Below are positions 22,100 through 34,359 of a stretch of 64,000 bases of DNA, in pieces; position 1 is the stretch's first letter, and each line of letters starts with the position of its first letter. Source of the DNA: Lepeophtheirus salmonis (lineage: Eukaryota > Arthropoda > Copepoda > Siphonostomatoida > Caligidae); assembly GCF_016086655.4 (NCBI RefSeq), contig NC_052139.2, forward strand, positions 27,222,002 to 27,286,001, in the 5' to 3' direction. A program made the translations under genes and the position numbers. The notes beneath the pieces were generated by a model. The model did no database searches, was not told the origin of the DNA, and saw nothing but the letters and a program-made list of their open reading frames with translations.

Positions 22100-23035
22100 T
22101 AGGGCTCTGTCTGAAAATCCTAGACCGGTCTGAGCCCTTTATGAATTGTAGTAGATCACAGCTAATTCGGTTCTTAAAAGAACTTCGGTCTGGACTGATA
22201 TCGAAGAATAATTCGGTCCAGATCCGTGTGAATGAACAATTTTGTCGGTGTTACAAAAAAATTGGTCGAGATCGGCATCATATAAAATTAGGTATAGACT
22301 GATTCTATTGAGTGTTTCACTGATAAATTAAATTACATCATAATTGAAGGCGACACCATCTTAAGGGTAATCAAAGTTGCTATTTTTTAGTACATATAAT
22401 GGGCAAATTTCCTATTAACCTTCATTGAACACCAACAAAACCCTTCAAAATTAAAAACAACTTTATATCTGCATTGAAAACAGATATAAGGCAAAATAAA
22501 AACTGATAGTTCAATCAAATTAAAGTAATATCTCTTAAAAATCAATAAAAATGGCTAGATTTGTATTATTTTTTGATCAATTAGAGACAAAAAAAGAATT
22601 ATTCTATTCATTGTAATAGTTAATTTTTATCTAGAATATGGAAATAAGATTATAGAACGATGTACAAAGTTATTTTAATACATTCATATAATAAAACTAG
22701 CCCTTAGAGGCGTATATATCTGATAAACAGTAAGGATGAAGTCCTTTTATTTATTTGATATGAAACAATAGAGCACTATCTTCTTTAATATTAATGAAAA
22801 AGAGGTTTCCTTGCTATTAAACATGGTCGTGTAGGCCCACAAAATAACCCGACATGAACTATGGTAACGTCACGTGAAAACGTCCAATGACTTGCATAAA
22901 TAATGTTTGTACATCTTATAAACCAGGATCGATCCACGTTATAAAAACGATTAAATTCGGATGTACGGTCGGAGATCCCTGTCTAAACCGACGTAATATC
23001 AATCCAAATCGGTCTTGGACCAAGTTTCAACATTA
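22100..23035. repeat. Element bounded by GGTC-rich palindromic cassettes (copy 1)
   Basis: The left cluster (22118-22300) is dense in CGGTC/GACCG words ('gaccggtctgagccc', 'cggtctggactgatatcg', 'cggtccagatcc'). The right cluster (22925-23030) reads inverted ('ggagatcc', 'aaaccgacgtaatatcaatc', 'cggtcttggacc'). The phrase cggtctggactgatatcg matches, inverted, 'cg..taatatcaatccaaatcg'. The interior is AT-rich with no coding capacity. Related clusters lie at 39520-40020 and 55185-55400. Probably a non-autonomous foldback-type repeat. Confidence 0.45.
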
Positions 23036-23039
23036 AATA

Positions 23040-24450
23040 GTACCTAATTTAATAATCCCTCTATCCATTCTTTGTCATTTTCCCCCACAAAATAAGTAAA
23101 ATCTTCGTGCTGCTTCCATCATCTTAATCGTTGCAAAAATACATAGAACTTAGCCATGTAGGCTAGATACCAAATGAAATGAGATAAGACATAAATTACT
23201 AGCGTGGTACTCTGAGCGATAGTAATAATATTCTTAATAACTCGTAACAAAAGGAACGGCCATTTTGTGAAACTGCTGTTGCTGTTGTTCCTGATAAGAG
23301 CGCGCACACGTTCTTCTCTAATATTCTGCTGAGTGATAGACTTTATTAAATAGGTACATAGTTGTTAATATAAATATAGCATATAAAAAAAGGAGTCTTT
23401 TTGTTTTACACGGCCGCTTTTTTGCTCGACGCGAATGCTCTGGAACACAAAAATAATCATTCGGCCGTCAACAGTGTTTACCCGATTTATAGTTTGTTTT
23501 GTACGAACGTAGACAGTCAATAATATATTGATTTACATTTGATTATATTATACAGTTTATACTACATACAGTAGTATTCTTTTGAAGTAGGGGGGGAGGG
23601 AGAAGGGAAGAAAAAGGAAATAATATTATTTCAAAATGGAGGATTTTATTTGACGTCATGAACGAACTACATGGCATGGGGAAGGGGAATCTCTCTTCTA
23701 CCTATTAATCAATTACGATAGTTTTTGTACAAAGTACATAATATTAATTGAATTGCACAATTATCAACTTTTATTGATTAGGTAGTGCTTATATTAATAT
23801 TTTAATATCAATTATATTATTTTATATAGAAAGAAAAGGAAAAGCATGGGGAAGGAAGAAGCACGCGGACCAACTTTGCTGCTCTCAGGAATTAAACGCA
23901 CACTCCAATAACTGGGGATCTTCAAAGATATTAATAAAGGATTTTCATGCACTGTTTATTTCGTCCACCATCTTGAAGGTCTAAATTGTGGTGTTTATCA
24001 GAATGTATTTAAAGAGTTTTACGATTCTTGTCGCCGAAACTCCAAGGGGGTAGCCGAGTAAATGGGAGTCACGGAATGGAGAGGAATGATTGTAGACGGG
24101 AAATTAATAAAAACGTACAGAGCATTTGTTAACTGATAAAAGACTACTAAAAAATAGAATATGTAACATTGAACGTACATTGGTAATTAAAACCAGTAAA
24201 TATTACTAATAATGTACATGACTAAAATAAGAGGTGGTTTTAAATAAAAAAGGTTTCATATAATTAATTGTAAAAATATGCTAATATAATATATAAACCA
24301 ACAAGTTTTATAAGAATGAAAATCCTTGTTTCATTAATATTAAGGAAAATAGTAAACTATTTTGATCATGTCAAAATGGGACGTACGAATAAAAGGACAT
24401 ATACCTTCATCTCTATCGATCTCCAATTACAATATGAGTTCAACAAGGAC
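23040..24450. other. Intergenic, nothing recognised
   Basis: AT-rich with short homopolymer and purine runs (for example 23590-23625). No gene, RNA or repeat array is supported. Confidence 0.4.
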
Positions 24451-24456
24451 AGTATT

Positions 24457-24820
24457 TTACAAGGAGAGGCAGCAAGGATATTCAACATTTGTGTTTTTTT
24501 CATTATAAAGAGAAGAAGGAAATTTTAATGACGTCACTGTTGAGGCACATGGCACACTAGTTGTATATAATGGTAAAGTAATCATTTTAAAATTCAAAAT
24601 ACGGGGCATCCCCTGGATTGGGACAGACATTGGCACAAATACGCTTTGAGCCTCGAGATGACTCCATAAAAATGACTCTGTACGATAATAGTCCAGAATC
24701 ACTATAATCTCAGATATTTCATAATTCAGATGATTGAGAGAAAAACTAAGCTCAGTTTTGGATTCTGTTCCTAATTGTTCCCCTGTGTTATTCAAAAACT
24801 TAACAAGAACAAACCTTTAT
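24457..24820 (-). other. Unassigned open frame, candidate orphan exon
   Basis: A minus-strand frame is open for more than 112 codons in an AT-rich context (about 24820 to 24457) and contains ELSFSLNHLNYEISEIIVIL and VFVPMSVPIQGMPRILNF. The alternating hydrophobic pattern looks like a beta-sandwich segment. I cannot assign a family, and I see neither convincing splice signals nor partner exons nearby. It could be a fragment of a duplicated gene, part of a transposon or chance. Confidence 0.25.
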
Positions 24821-25439
24821 GAAACTTCATTCAATGGCTTTAAGAATAAAATAAGACTTAATATCTGCATTGCATAATACTTGATGCTAATGATAAATAG
24901 TGATAATTGAATATATTCAAAGTAATATGTACTGAACCTATGTACCTATGAAAAGACTAATTTTGTACAATTACATACCTTTTTTTTATTGATTAGCCAC
25001 TCGAAAAGTAGGATAATTAAAGGAAAAAATATCATTCTTTCCATTATAATCTTTAAGTTGTATCTTTACATTGGAAATAAGATTTTAAAACGAGGTACTA
25101 ACATACTTTAAATACATTTTAGGGTGAAACGGTCAATAAATTATGCAATAGTGATATATTGCTGATAGAGAGGAAGGTTGAATCTTTTTATTTCTTGGTC
25201 TCATTTTGAGATGATCCAATAGTAGTTCCTTGATAAATTGGAAAAAAGGGTGTTTTTTAGGTCCCCAAAATGTCCGGCATCAACACTAACGACGCCAATT
25301 AAGGCTCTTTAGAAATATCAGTGTTATCTTTGATGAAACTTATACCATAAAACGCTCAGAATATTTTTCAGTGTCGTTTAAAATTAGTTCATATTCTGGT
25401 ATATTAGCTACAAAAAAAAACACGACTAGTCTTTCTAGC

Positions 25440-25880
25440 GTACATACAATTTAAGAAAATGACACTTGAACGTCATCTACGAATTTCCATACGCGCAATC
25501 CAAGGAGTTGAGCATCTCCGGGACCAACCCGAAACGTTCGAGAAGAAGATGGACTCTTTGGAAAAGGCTAAATTGGACCCATAGGAGTTAAAGAAAACAG
25601 GCCAGGTCAATCCTCTCAAGTCCATGACGGTAAATGCAATAGATCTCAGAATTTCATAACAGACTATCCTGGGAGCTGTCAAAAAGTAGGTGGAAAAGGC
25701 CTTTTGAGGAAGGAGAGGCCAATTTTGACAGCAGCAGTGAAATAAACCCATCTCCTCCGTTGTAAAACCCTTTTGAACTATTTTTTTTTATATTTTTGCC
25801 ACCGCAATCTCCCTACAACACCCTTAATGTCAATCCCCTCGACTACAACTTTCAGGGGAATTTTGAGGGGAAGGCCTGCA
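25440..25880 (+). mobile_element. Tc1/mariner-type transposase relic (family A), heavily decayed
   Basis: The plus-strand translation around 25530-25745 gives the family A N-terminal pattern with stops: KKMDSLEKAKLDP, stop, ELKKTGQVNPLKSMT, AIDLRIS, stop, QTI. Nucleotides 'gagaaaatgacacttgaacg' near 10683 are matched at about 25453. The tail (25800-25880, 'tcaatcccctcgactac..tttgaggggaaggc') matches 11340-11390. Confidence 0.7.
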
Positions 25881-25889
25881 GTGGAATAT

Positions 25890-27700
25890 CATAGCTTATA
25901 TTATAGATAAATATTCATTGTATAATTTTATGGGCTGCACTAGCAAATTGGAACATTATCATCATATTTTTTCCGATTTCAATGCCCATTTTTGACGTCA
26001 TGCTTCCTAAAAGGGAGAACAAGGGAACCGAAGGAAGATACTTCTAACATTTATCCTCCATCTCAAGATGTGTTCCAATTCAGATTCTGAATTCCACGAG
26101 GGACGACGGGAGGAGAATTCATCCGAAGAAAACTACCAGACCTCATACGGGAGTAGAGTCCACTCCTTCCTTGGGAATGAGATACCAGGATCGAAACTAT
26201 AAAGCGATCCATTCACAATGAGTAGAGAATACTCATATTTCAAAATGGGATCACTTACAAAATTCTAAACGAAACGAAAATCCTTGGAGATTCATATTTT
26301 TTAAACAATTTTTTTTTTAAATTATACCTTCAATATAATTCAAGCTTCAAAAATGTCAAATCATTTTTTATTTGAATGTTAAATTAGGAAATGAATTTGC
26401 AATCACTGAACTAGAACATTTTATTCAAAATTGAAATTGCATCTAAGAGCTTAATACTACAACTATATATACTTTTAACATATGTTAAATTAGTTTTCTA
26501 AAGCATCTCCACTTTTATATAGCTTAGAATGGTTTGTAATACATACCAATAACAGTTTTTTAACTAATAATGTGAATGATTTTCTAGTATCTACTCGCCT
26601 GACAAGAATCTCAATAACGAATTAGGATTTGCATGTCCAAAGTAAAACAGAATGAATCAATAAAATACAAAAAATAATAACGGATAACTCATAAATAGGG
26701 AATTTAAACTTAGAAGAGTATCTTAGACGTTCTTATTATTTCTATTTGTTCAATCAATAATCGAACAATCGTAGTATAATTTTGATGTATTTCAACTATT
26801 GTCTTCAATCAAGCAACTTATAATTATAATACTTATAATCACTTAATAGTTCTTATTAACTATTCATATGGAATAGCAGAATAGTATATGCTATGGAGAC
26901 AAAACTATTGAGAAAAGAGAGGCACATTATCTTTAAGAGTCTATAATCATCTTCCACTTGTTTTCCAATCCCAAAAGAGACTCACAAGTATCAAGGACAC
27001 TTATCAAGTAGTTTTCTTAGAGTTGGAGATGAAGCAGAGTTAACTTAAGGAGAAAAGGACTTCAATTAAGGAGCATTGGATGGAGGATAATAACTCTTCC
27101 TGTTCCTCACTGGCTCTTTCGATCGATTATTCTGTCATTTTAAGAAAATCCATAGTCCATTACGTAGAAGTATATGATGATATCTTAAAAATATCTGGAG
27201 GAAATGATGTATTCTTGAGCATAGATTTAATAATTCACGAGGTCAGCTATCACTAACATAGACCTTAATGTGAAGCACATTTGCAGAATGCAGCATTCTT
27301 CTATTAAATGAGATTATACCCATCGAGTGAGGTGCAAAGATGCAAGATCCCTTTAATATAAAGATGAAGAGAGAATCAAAAGACGTATTGTATTGGATAT
27401 CCAAATGGGGAATAAAAAAATGAATTCCTAAGATTGGAAAGGATCAGTGGATGAGGATGAATATATCTTAATTCTTCGTACGAAAGATCCATCCAAATCA
27501 CTATGAATTAAATGTGTGGTTCCACGCAGTTCACAACTTTTTTTATTCTCCTTCCACTTCTAGAATTTACCTATAATTAACAATTATCACTGAGTAAGAC
27601 TCAACTTGGGTCCACTGTGACGTTTTCAAAAAAGTTTTCAGCTAACATCTACCAGGCTGTGTTGCATGTTTCTTATCGACACACCTAATTTATAGTCCCC
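25890..27700. other. Intergenic, nothing recognised
   Basis: 1.8 kb without a supported gene. Composition is mixed; I see no repeat array and no recognisable protein fragment on either strand. Confidence 0.4.
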
Positions 27701-27764
27701 TTGATAAAACATGTCCTGCCTCTATGTAAATATAAAAAAGCAGAAGAATAATGTGATAATCCTG

Positions 27765-28795
27765 ACAATTCGAAGAATGTTTAGTAGGAGAACCGCAAAG
27801 CTGTTATGACGTTCAGCTGCAAGGAAGGAAATAAACCCAAATATAGCAAAAACCTTTAGTTTGAAATTATGTCGATATTTCATTCTACTCAGAGTACAAT
27901 AAGGACTTACTCTTATAACTCTTGAGCAAATCCTCATTGTTACTTTCATGAGCACATGCACTTGTGATCATTACTGTATAATTAGATGTTCCCGTCTTAA
28001 GAATAAAATAACAATGAAAAGAGCTTTAGAAAGTAAAAAAAAGGATTTCAGGTTGCCAATTAGAAAAAGACTGCTTCTTAATTACCTCTGGATATTTCTT
28101 AAATTAAGTTGTACGTGTATACAAAAAAAAAAACAATTCCATATTTGGGTAGAATGGTGTAACTGACAACTGATTTTGAGCCTCTGTCTGTCTCTTTTGC
28201 GATTAAAAGTTACGTAATACGATTAATGGAACGTTGTTTCGTTTATAAGATATACCAGAGGTGAAGCCTTGGACTCAATAGCTAAGAATAACGAATTGAC
28301 TCCGGTCTGTGACTGCGAGGAGGGGTATATGGTAGGTGGGTTTTACAACCCCTGACTAAAATTTTAGTCAAATGTATCGAAAAGATTGTTTTCTTGTCAA
28401 TAAATTTTCTCAAAAATCTAATTGTCGCATTTGAAATAATTTATTGTTGTCAATTTTTTTGGTTTATTTTTTTTTTTTCTAAAAAAAAATCTTATCAAAA
28501 AATAAACATTACGTCAATACTGTGAAAGTTTTTGCTAATGATGCCCCCCTCCAAAGAAATATTCTTTTAACGCCGCCGTCTTTACTTCAACTCGGAAGCT
28601 GTTTTATACTGAACTCAAGAAAAGTCTTAACTCACTATGGATCTTATAGGGTTGATCTTATTAGTGGTACACTTTATATTTTTTTCATTTTTCAGGAGTA
28701 AAATTTAAACGAAAGGTTTTGTGAGGACAATTATTTAACTAAATCATCTGAAAATAGCGCTCGGCACAACTTTTATTCAAAATGTGAGCCTTCAG
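27765..28795 (-). repeat. Composite repeat, right arm of 1-kb inverted pair (empty mariner site)
   Basis: This is the reverse-complement counterpart of about 15480-17410. At about 28668-28690 it carries the unoccupied version of the mariner target. Read on the minus strand, aatgAAAAAAATATAAAGTG is what remains when the 15594-16496 element and one TA are removed from the left arm. Its inner end (27765-27960) is an R1-like block; its outer end runs into the family A transposase at 28740-29320. Confidence 0.85.
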
Positions 28796-29320
28796 CTCTA
28801 ATAATTGCCTCAATACGAGCCCTAAATCATTTCCAGACCTTGACTATGTAATCTGACTCGAGCTTAGTCCACTCCTTCTTGATGGAAGCCTTTATAGACT
28901 GGACACTCCTTTGAGGAGCAACACACGCAGTCCAAGGGATTCACGTTTGAAGGAGGGGGAGGCCATATGTTGAGGTCACAAAATTCCGGAAAGTTGTCTC
29001 CCAGGAAGACCTGTGTCTTAAGCGGTGCAATGACACAAAGCTCCGTCTTGAGCGAAAACAAAGTTATCCCGAGCTTTTCTCTGGCCCAAAGTAGCCCTTT
29101 CTTATCCAGCTGTTTGATGTAAGTATCTGTATTGAGCCGCTTCTCCATCTCCACAAAAATGGGAGGGAAAACTTTACCTGTGCTTGCCAATCGACTTTTT
29201 TTTTCTGAAGACATGTCTCACTGAAGCTGAGCAAAACTTTGCCCAAATTTTTGTCGGCAATCAGATAGTTTAGAATATTCTTTGTTCTTTCCAACCGTCT
29301 CATGGTAGCCCTGACAAGTG
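28740..29320 (-). mobile_element. Tc1/mariner-type transposase relic (family A), catalytic and C-terminal part
   Basis: Minus-strand frames give STGKVFPPIFVEMEKRLNTD, then QLDKKGLLWAREKLG, a damaged QDxAPxH region (TELCVIAPLKTQVFLGDNFP), then PPPPSNVNPLDC. The C-terminal end, VWK, stop, FRARIEAIIRAEGSHFE, lies at about 28770-28830. This is the same family as 6955-7500. The canonical Asp of SPD is Asn here (SNVNPLD) and several frameshifts are present, so the copy is inactive. Confidence 0.82.
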
Positions 29321-29780
29321 GAAGAATGTTTTAGAGGAGAGCAGCTTATATGTCAAGACGTTTTATTAGACCAGCTACAATAAGCTATGGCAAGGCCTAT
29401 GATGAGTGATGAAAATCCTTTGTAGAATGGGCTTGTTAAAAAAAACCACGAACCCCAAAACCAATACGGTAACTCTGACAATTTGAGTAATTTTTTGAAG
29501 GAAACTAGTAACAACTCCCATATCGATCCACTATTCTACTATGATTTCCAACAAGGACTTACAATTACATATATCTCTGCAAAAAAGTCTTAGGGTAACG
29601 CTCCATCTTTTATGAGTACACACGAATGTTTAATCAGGTTTTGAAAATAATTGCATCCATTGAAAAGAATGTTAAATACTTAGGAACTAAATAATAATGA
29701 CAACTGCGAAAGAAAAGAAAAATAATTTTTGAGATTACCAATTCCAAATAAAACGGACCAGCTAAAAAATTCACTGGATT
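29320..29780 (-). repeat. R1 dispersed repeat, one short and one long copy
   Basis: A tail fragment ('ccctgacaagtggaagaatg') at 29310-29400 is followed by a longer copy at about 29470-29780 with 'ctctgacaatttga', 'ccaacaaggacttacaatta', 'gttttgaaaataattgcatc' and 'aataatgacaactgc'. It is collinear with 3955-4345. Confidence 0.65.
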
Positions 29781-30109
29781 TACATCATTGTATATAATAC
29801 TAGAGACCTGTAAGCGAAGGATTAAGTGCGCCGTTACAAATGAGAAAAAAAGTATCTACTAGATTTAAATAGTCAAACATATAACTATATAATAAAAATC
29901 AGATCTGTGAAATTCATGTATTCCAGTTTTTAGGAAATTATTTAATTCCAATATCAAGCCTATCACAATAGGCTTCTTTTTTATGTAGAGGTATACATTT
30001 GACTATTTGAATCTAATAAATGGGTGGGTTTTTTTCATAAAAATACGACAAATATTTAATAAATAGCCTTTTGAACTTATTTCATGTCATTGTGGTAATT
30101 TCTCAGTTT

Positions 30110-30360
30110 ATATACCTCATTTTTAGAGGACGTACTTGAGCCCTTGCTAACAAGTTTTTAGTATGGAATGGACAACAGAGGATGCGTAGAAGGAAATAAA
30201 GAAGTACATAGGCGAAAATTACTCCAATATCCATCCTCAATTCTATTCTGAGTCCAACAAGGATAACTCCAAAATAAATCTCTCGTTCTCTTATGTGCAC
30301 ACCCAAATGTTCAATCTTAAGAAGAGAAAATTCAATTTTGAGTTTGCCAACTTAAAAAAA
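30110..30360 (-). repeat. R1 dispersed repeat, diverged copy
   Basis: It contains 'ccatcctcaattctattctg', 'gagtccaacaaggata', 'cttatgtgcacacccaaatg' and 'ttcaatc', in R1 order and orientation minus, with deletions. Confidence 0.55.
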
Positions 30361-30714
30361 ACGGACGAGATACAAAATATTCCAGATTTTCATTTATTTT
30401 TAATTTGACACGCTGAGCTTTAGCTACATACACTCGTTGCTGCATTGTTATTTTTAAATCACACAGTTCTCAGATATTAAGTCTGCAATCAAAAATGATC
30501 TCTCTACAGGCAGGTATATAGATGGATTAACTTTTATTTGCTAGTATTGATAATTAATTCGCTATTAATATCGCTACTTATAGGTAACCTTTATTGTATC
30601 TCGCAACCTTTCCTTCAAAAAGAAATACACATACTCCCAAATATAATTTGGTAGTTATTCAATTCACCCCAGCTCTGTACCGGCCCAACCGTTATTATTT
30701 ACCCATTTTAACAC

Positions 30715-31165
30715 ACAAAGTGTTGTAGCACATTGTACATTTAGGCGCACGTAGAGGCAAAGGTCTGCAGGAGACGCCACAACAGTACCCGCGTCCTGAA
30801 GACATCATTAAGCAAGGTCTGTGCCTCCAGTACATGTCTTTTGATGCCACAGAGCCCACCCCTTGGGGTTGAGGACTGGACTCTGCGGGCTTCAGAAGAC
30901 AGGGTCAACATTAATGATCTTCTCATCAGTAAATATAACAATGAGTTCACAGGTTCCCTTAATGTGGTTCAGGATCTTCTTTTTTTTTGACACTCCACAG
31001 GGGTACCTGGCCTGCTATCCGACCTTCAACAGCATGGAGATATTGTAAATCGTCTTCCTTGAGGACCAGGTCTGCTCTCAGATGGTCTTGTGGGACAATT
31101 CCGCGCGGACCAGCGGTGCGATTTGAATCCTCTTCTTGTACGCTGTGCTCATGGTGGCTACTAGG
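30715..31165 (-). mobile_element. Mariner-like transposase relic, internally deleted
   Basis: On the minus strand, ATG at about 31155 (context GCCACCATGA) begins MSTAYKKRIQIAPLVRAELS, then HKTI, stop, EQTWSSRKTIYNISMLL, a helix-turn-helix DNA-binding start typical of this superfamily. It is followed directly by the first catalytic block, ELIVIFTDEKIINVDPVF and SPQSPVLNPKG; the sequence normally between these is missing. A different family from A and from 15594-16496. Beyond about 30730 no coding match is visible. Confidence 0.7.
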
Positions 31166-31494
31166 GCAATATTTTTCTTAGCAATTGAGAGTTAATATTG
31201 TGTTCAAAAACCCTACTCATCGGAAAAATAAAATATCTCTTAACTTTTTAAAATTTCCATGATAGAGAATAGTAAATATTAACGGTTGCCCGGTAAACAT
31301 TTTATAATAATTAGCAACCATAGTTGCTCACAGCTAAACAAGAGTTAATCCTAATTCAACCAATCCGCGTACAGAACACGGAACAGGGCAAAAGATGAAA
31401 AATAATCAACAGCTGACAACAAAATACACTCTACGTGTAGGGACGTCCACAAGAGGTGGGATGGAGGGGCTGTAGCCTCCCCTCCCCCCGCCCC

Positions 31495-31800
31495 CAATTA
31501 AGGAAGTTTGGTTTTTTTCTTGAACCTTTAATATTTGGGATATAATTTTGATTTTTTTTGTAATTTTTTTTTGTCAACAGCTATGGATTTTTCCAAAAAA
31601 TTTAATTTTTCGAAAATAGTAATGGAATTTTTAAATTTTTTATTAATAGCTGCGGATTTTTTAAATTTTTTTCCAAAAAAAATAATTTCCTGAGAATAGC
31701 TATAGATTTTTGAATTTATTTTCCAAAAAATATAATTCTTTGTAAATAGCTTTGTATATAAGAAAAAAAAATTCCAAAAAAATTTAATTTCTTTTCAAAA
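31495..31800. repeat. AT-rich minisatellite array (locus 3)
   Basis: Four to five units of about 35-50 bp, each with a variant of AATAGCTATGGATTTTTGA (near 31577, 31616, 31647, 31696 and 31746), followed by 'ttttccaaaaaatttaat'. Same unit as loci 1, 2 and 4. Confidence 0.7.
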
Positions 31801-31809
31801 ACGAGGATC

Positions 31810-33495
31810 ACTTTTATTTAAGTCCATGTTACCTTTGTATGTCAGGAGTGACGAACGGATCCCTTAATGTCTAAATTGACGTAAATATCAAGTTATAATT
31901 TATAATCATTGTCATGATGTAATAAATACGTTGTGAGGCGCGCACTTCAAGATGACTTGGTATGTACTCAAACATTATCCATTACATAATAATATTAATA
32001 GTTCCTCTTCACGTGAATTTGATTCTTAGGCATGAAAAAGTAGAAGGCTCCTGAAATAAGAAAGAAAGAAAAAACACACAGAGAGCGTTTGTGTATTTGC
32101 ACCAAAGATATCACTCATATTCAATACGAATGCTTACAAGTTACAGTCGAGTGTGTAATTCTTATATACATATATTGCCTATTGTAATCAAACGAGTCAT
32201 TTGATATATAAATGAATCACTTGGAATAAATATATGGTGGGTCAACATAAAAACCATCTAAATTTATTATTTGACTTTATACAAATACATTTTGAATCTG
32301 GGATTTTAACACGTTGTACATATTTTGGGAAAAAGGGAAAGTACATTAATTAAACTTTGCATAGATGTTGGAACATGTGTTGAACCCATTTCCAATCTTT
32401 AATGTAGCTTTCATCCCCTTGATGCTCCGCCCAAAGCTCTAAGAGATGGTAATAATGTTATAACGACACATAAAGTTTCATAGCTCCTCAACGGAACCCT
32501 TGAGAGCTTCCAGAGGGGGTGCCCTTGTACACCCTAAACTCAAAAAGTGGTCCGAAGGAAACGTCGAGCAGTTTGGCGTCTGAGTAGTATGGTGTTTACT
32601 TTGCCTTCAAACAGAATGAAACTTAAATACTACAGATGAAAATATGAGTGTAGATAGAGCCAATTTCTGAATATATATAATACTAAATATTATATACAAG
32701 TTTTTACAATCTGTAAAGTTTGGTGTTTAGCAGTTAGTAATTAAGTGGAATCGACTGCACCTCTTTAAACCTGTTCCAATTCTTTATAATACAGTACAAA
32801 TTAACATATAACAATTTGAGGGAAATTGAAAAGGGACATGTTTGATTCTTTTGTTTTAGGTCAGAATATTGATCTCGTGACTTTATGGATTATCAACTTA
32901 TTTTTAATGGCTGAAACTATAATATACAACAAAATCATAAAACAATTATCTATTAAATCGTTTTTGAAAGTAGATTCATATCGTCAAAAACATTGTAAAT
33001 ACTGCGATTTAAAAATGGGGTAGGTGGCGTCGTGGCTTTAAAAGCCTCTAAATCTAGAACTGGAGTAGAAAAAAGAAGGAAACTTTGGATTTTTGAATTT
33101 TTAATTAATATTGAAATATGTGCTTAATGTGAAAAAATAAAAAATATTGAAGATGAAGCTGGTTTTGAGTGATTGAGTTGGCTTGGAATGACCACTAGCT
33201 CAGTTTGCTTATACAAGTTGAAAGTTGTCAACAGCATAATATATACATGCTATAACGTAGGTTCCATTGCATCATCATAATTTCTTGTTTCCTCCAACTA
33301 ATAGTCCTCAATTTATCAATGATGCATGACATGACACCTCCATGTGTGACAAACTAAAAGTATATGGCAATTTCACATCTCAATACCTTCAAAACATACA
33401 TCTATGCAGATGGATGTCAATATGGGTATATTCAACAGCCCAATGCACTTTTTCACCTTGAAAAACGTTTTTCAAAAAAAGGTAAAATCTTATGC
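31810..33495. other. Intergenic, mostly unrecognised
   Basis: A phrase at about 32232-32260 ('gtgggtcaacataaaaacca') resembles 43895-43915 ('gtgtcaacataaaaacgag') and may be a worn transposon end. No gene is supported; the 65-codon frame at 32826-33023 has no recognisable feature. Confidence 0.4.
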
Positions 33496-33499
33496 AAGG

Positions 33500-34350
33500 C
33501 ATACGAGGGTCCTTTGAAGAGTACGTGCAGAATTTGAGAGATGGCGCTACTGGTGCGGGGTGAGGTTATGTTTAGTTAGTAGCATCTCAGTCAGATCAGT
33601 AATCTATTTCTTCTTTTTTTTTTGGTATTCTTTTGAATCAAGGAAGTGGAGTGATTTTCAAAAATGGAGAAAAATAATTTCATATGTTGCTTAAACATTA
33701 CCTTATCAAATGCAAAACACTTCAGGAGACTAAAAAGAAGCTTGTTAAACATTATCGGGACTCTGTGTCTTTAAATAGAACAGGTCATAAGGGGTTTCAA
33801 AATTTTCAAAGTGGCCATATGGGCACAAGTGACGCTGAGAGTTCTGGACGCCCTGTTGAGATTACTACGCCAGAAATCATTTATATATCAATGAAATAGT
33901 GATGGATGATATAAGAGTGAAGGTGCGGGAGATTGATAATGAGGGAGAAGTGTTGCGTTATAAGCATTATATACATTAATTTTGCGACCACAATTGCTGA
34001 GGTGTGAGCTCGTGCATTGTCATAATTGAAAATGACTTTTTTTGTGGGCCAATCATTTCTTGCAGCTCGGTTTTCCAAGGTCCAATAACGATGAATAATA
34101 TGCACCTCTAATAATTTTACACTTTCCCCAAAAGCCGATGAGGCTTATTCCTTGCAAACCCAAAAGACATACGCTATAATCTTTTAGGCCGATTCCTCGA
34201 TTCAAACGAATGTCAAATAGTAAGAAATAAACTGGTCGGGCTGAAATTTGGTGTGTGTTCTTTCAAGATATGTTACTAACTAATTATAAACTCAAAACGC
34301 GTTAGCAGTGCCATCTCTCGGACTCTTTACTTTGGAAGGAAAAAAACTGA
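33500..34350. mobile_element. Mariner (SETMAR-type) relic with inverted C-terminal half
   Basis: The left end has a mariner-type terminus ('tacgagggtcctttgaagag', 33503). On the plus strand 33664-33890 encodes the N-terminus (MEKNNF..., then GHMGTSDAESSGRPVEITTP, frame-shifted in the middle), matching the mariner GRTSxxDxxRSGRPxExTTP block. On the minus strand 34105-33990 encodes the catalytic part, ENRAARNDWPTKKVIFNYDN and ARAHTSAIVVAKL (the HDNARPHT block). The halves are on opposite strands, so an internal inversion or two-copy rearrangement occurred. The right end (34300-34340, inverted 'gagagatggcactgct') resembles 'gagagatggcgctact' at 33536. Confidence 0.75.
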
Positions 34351-34359
34351 CGTCATACG

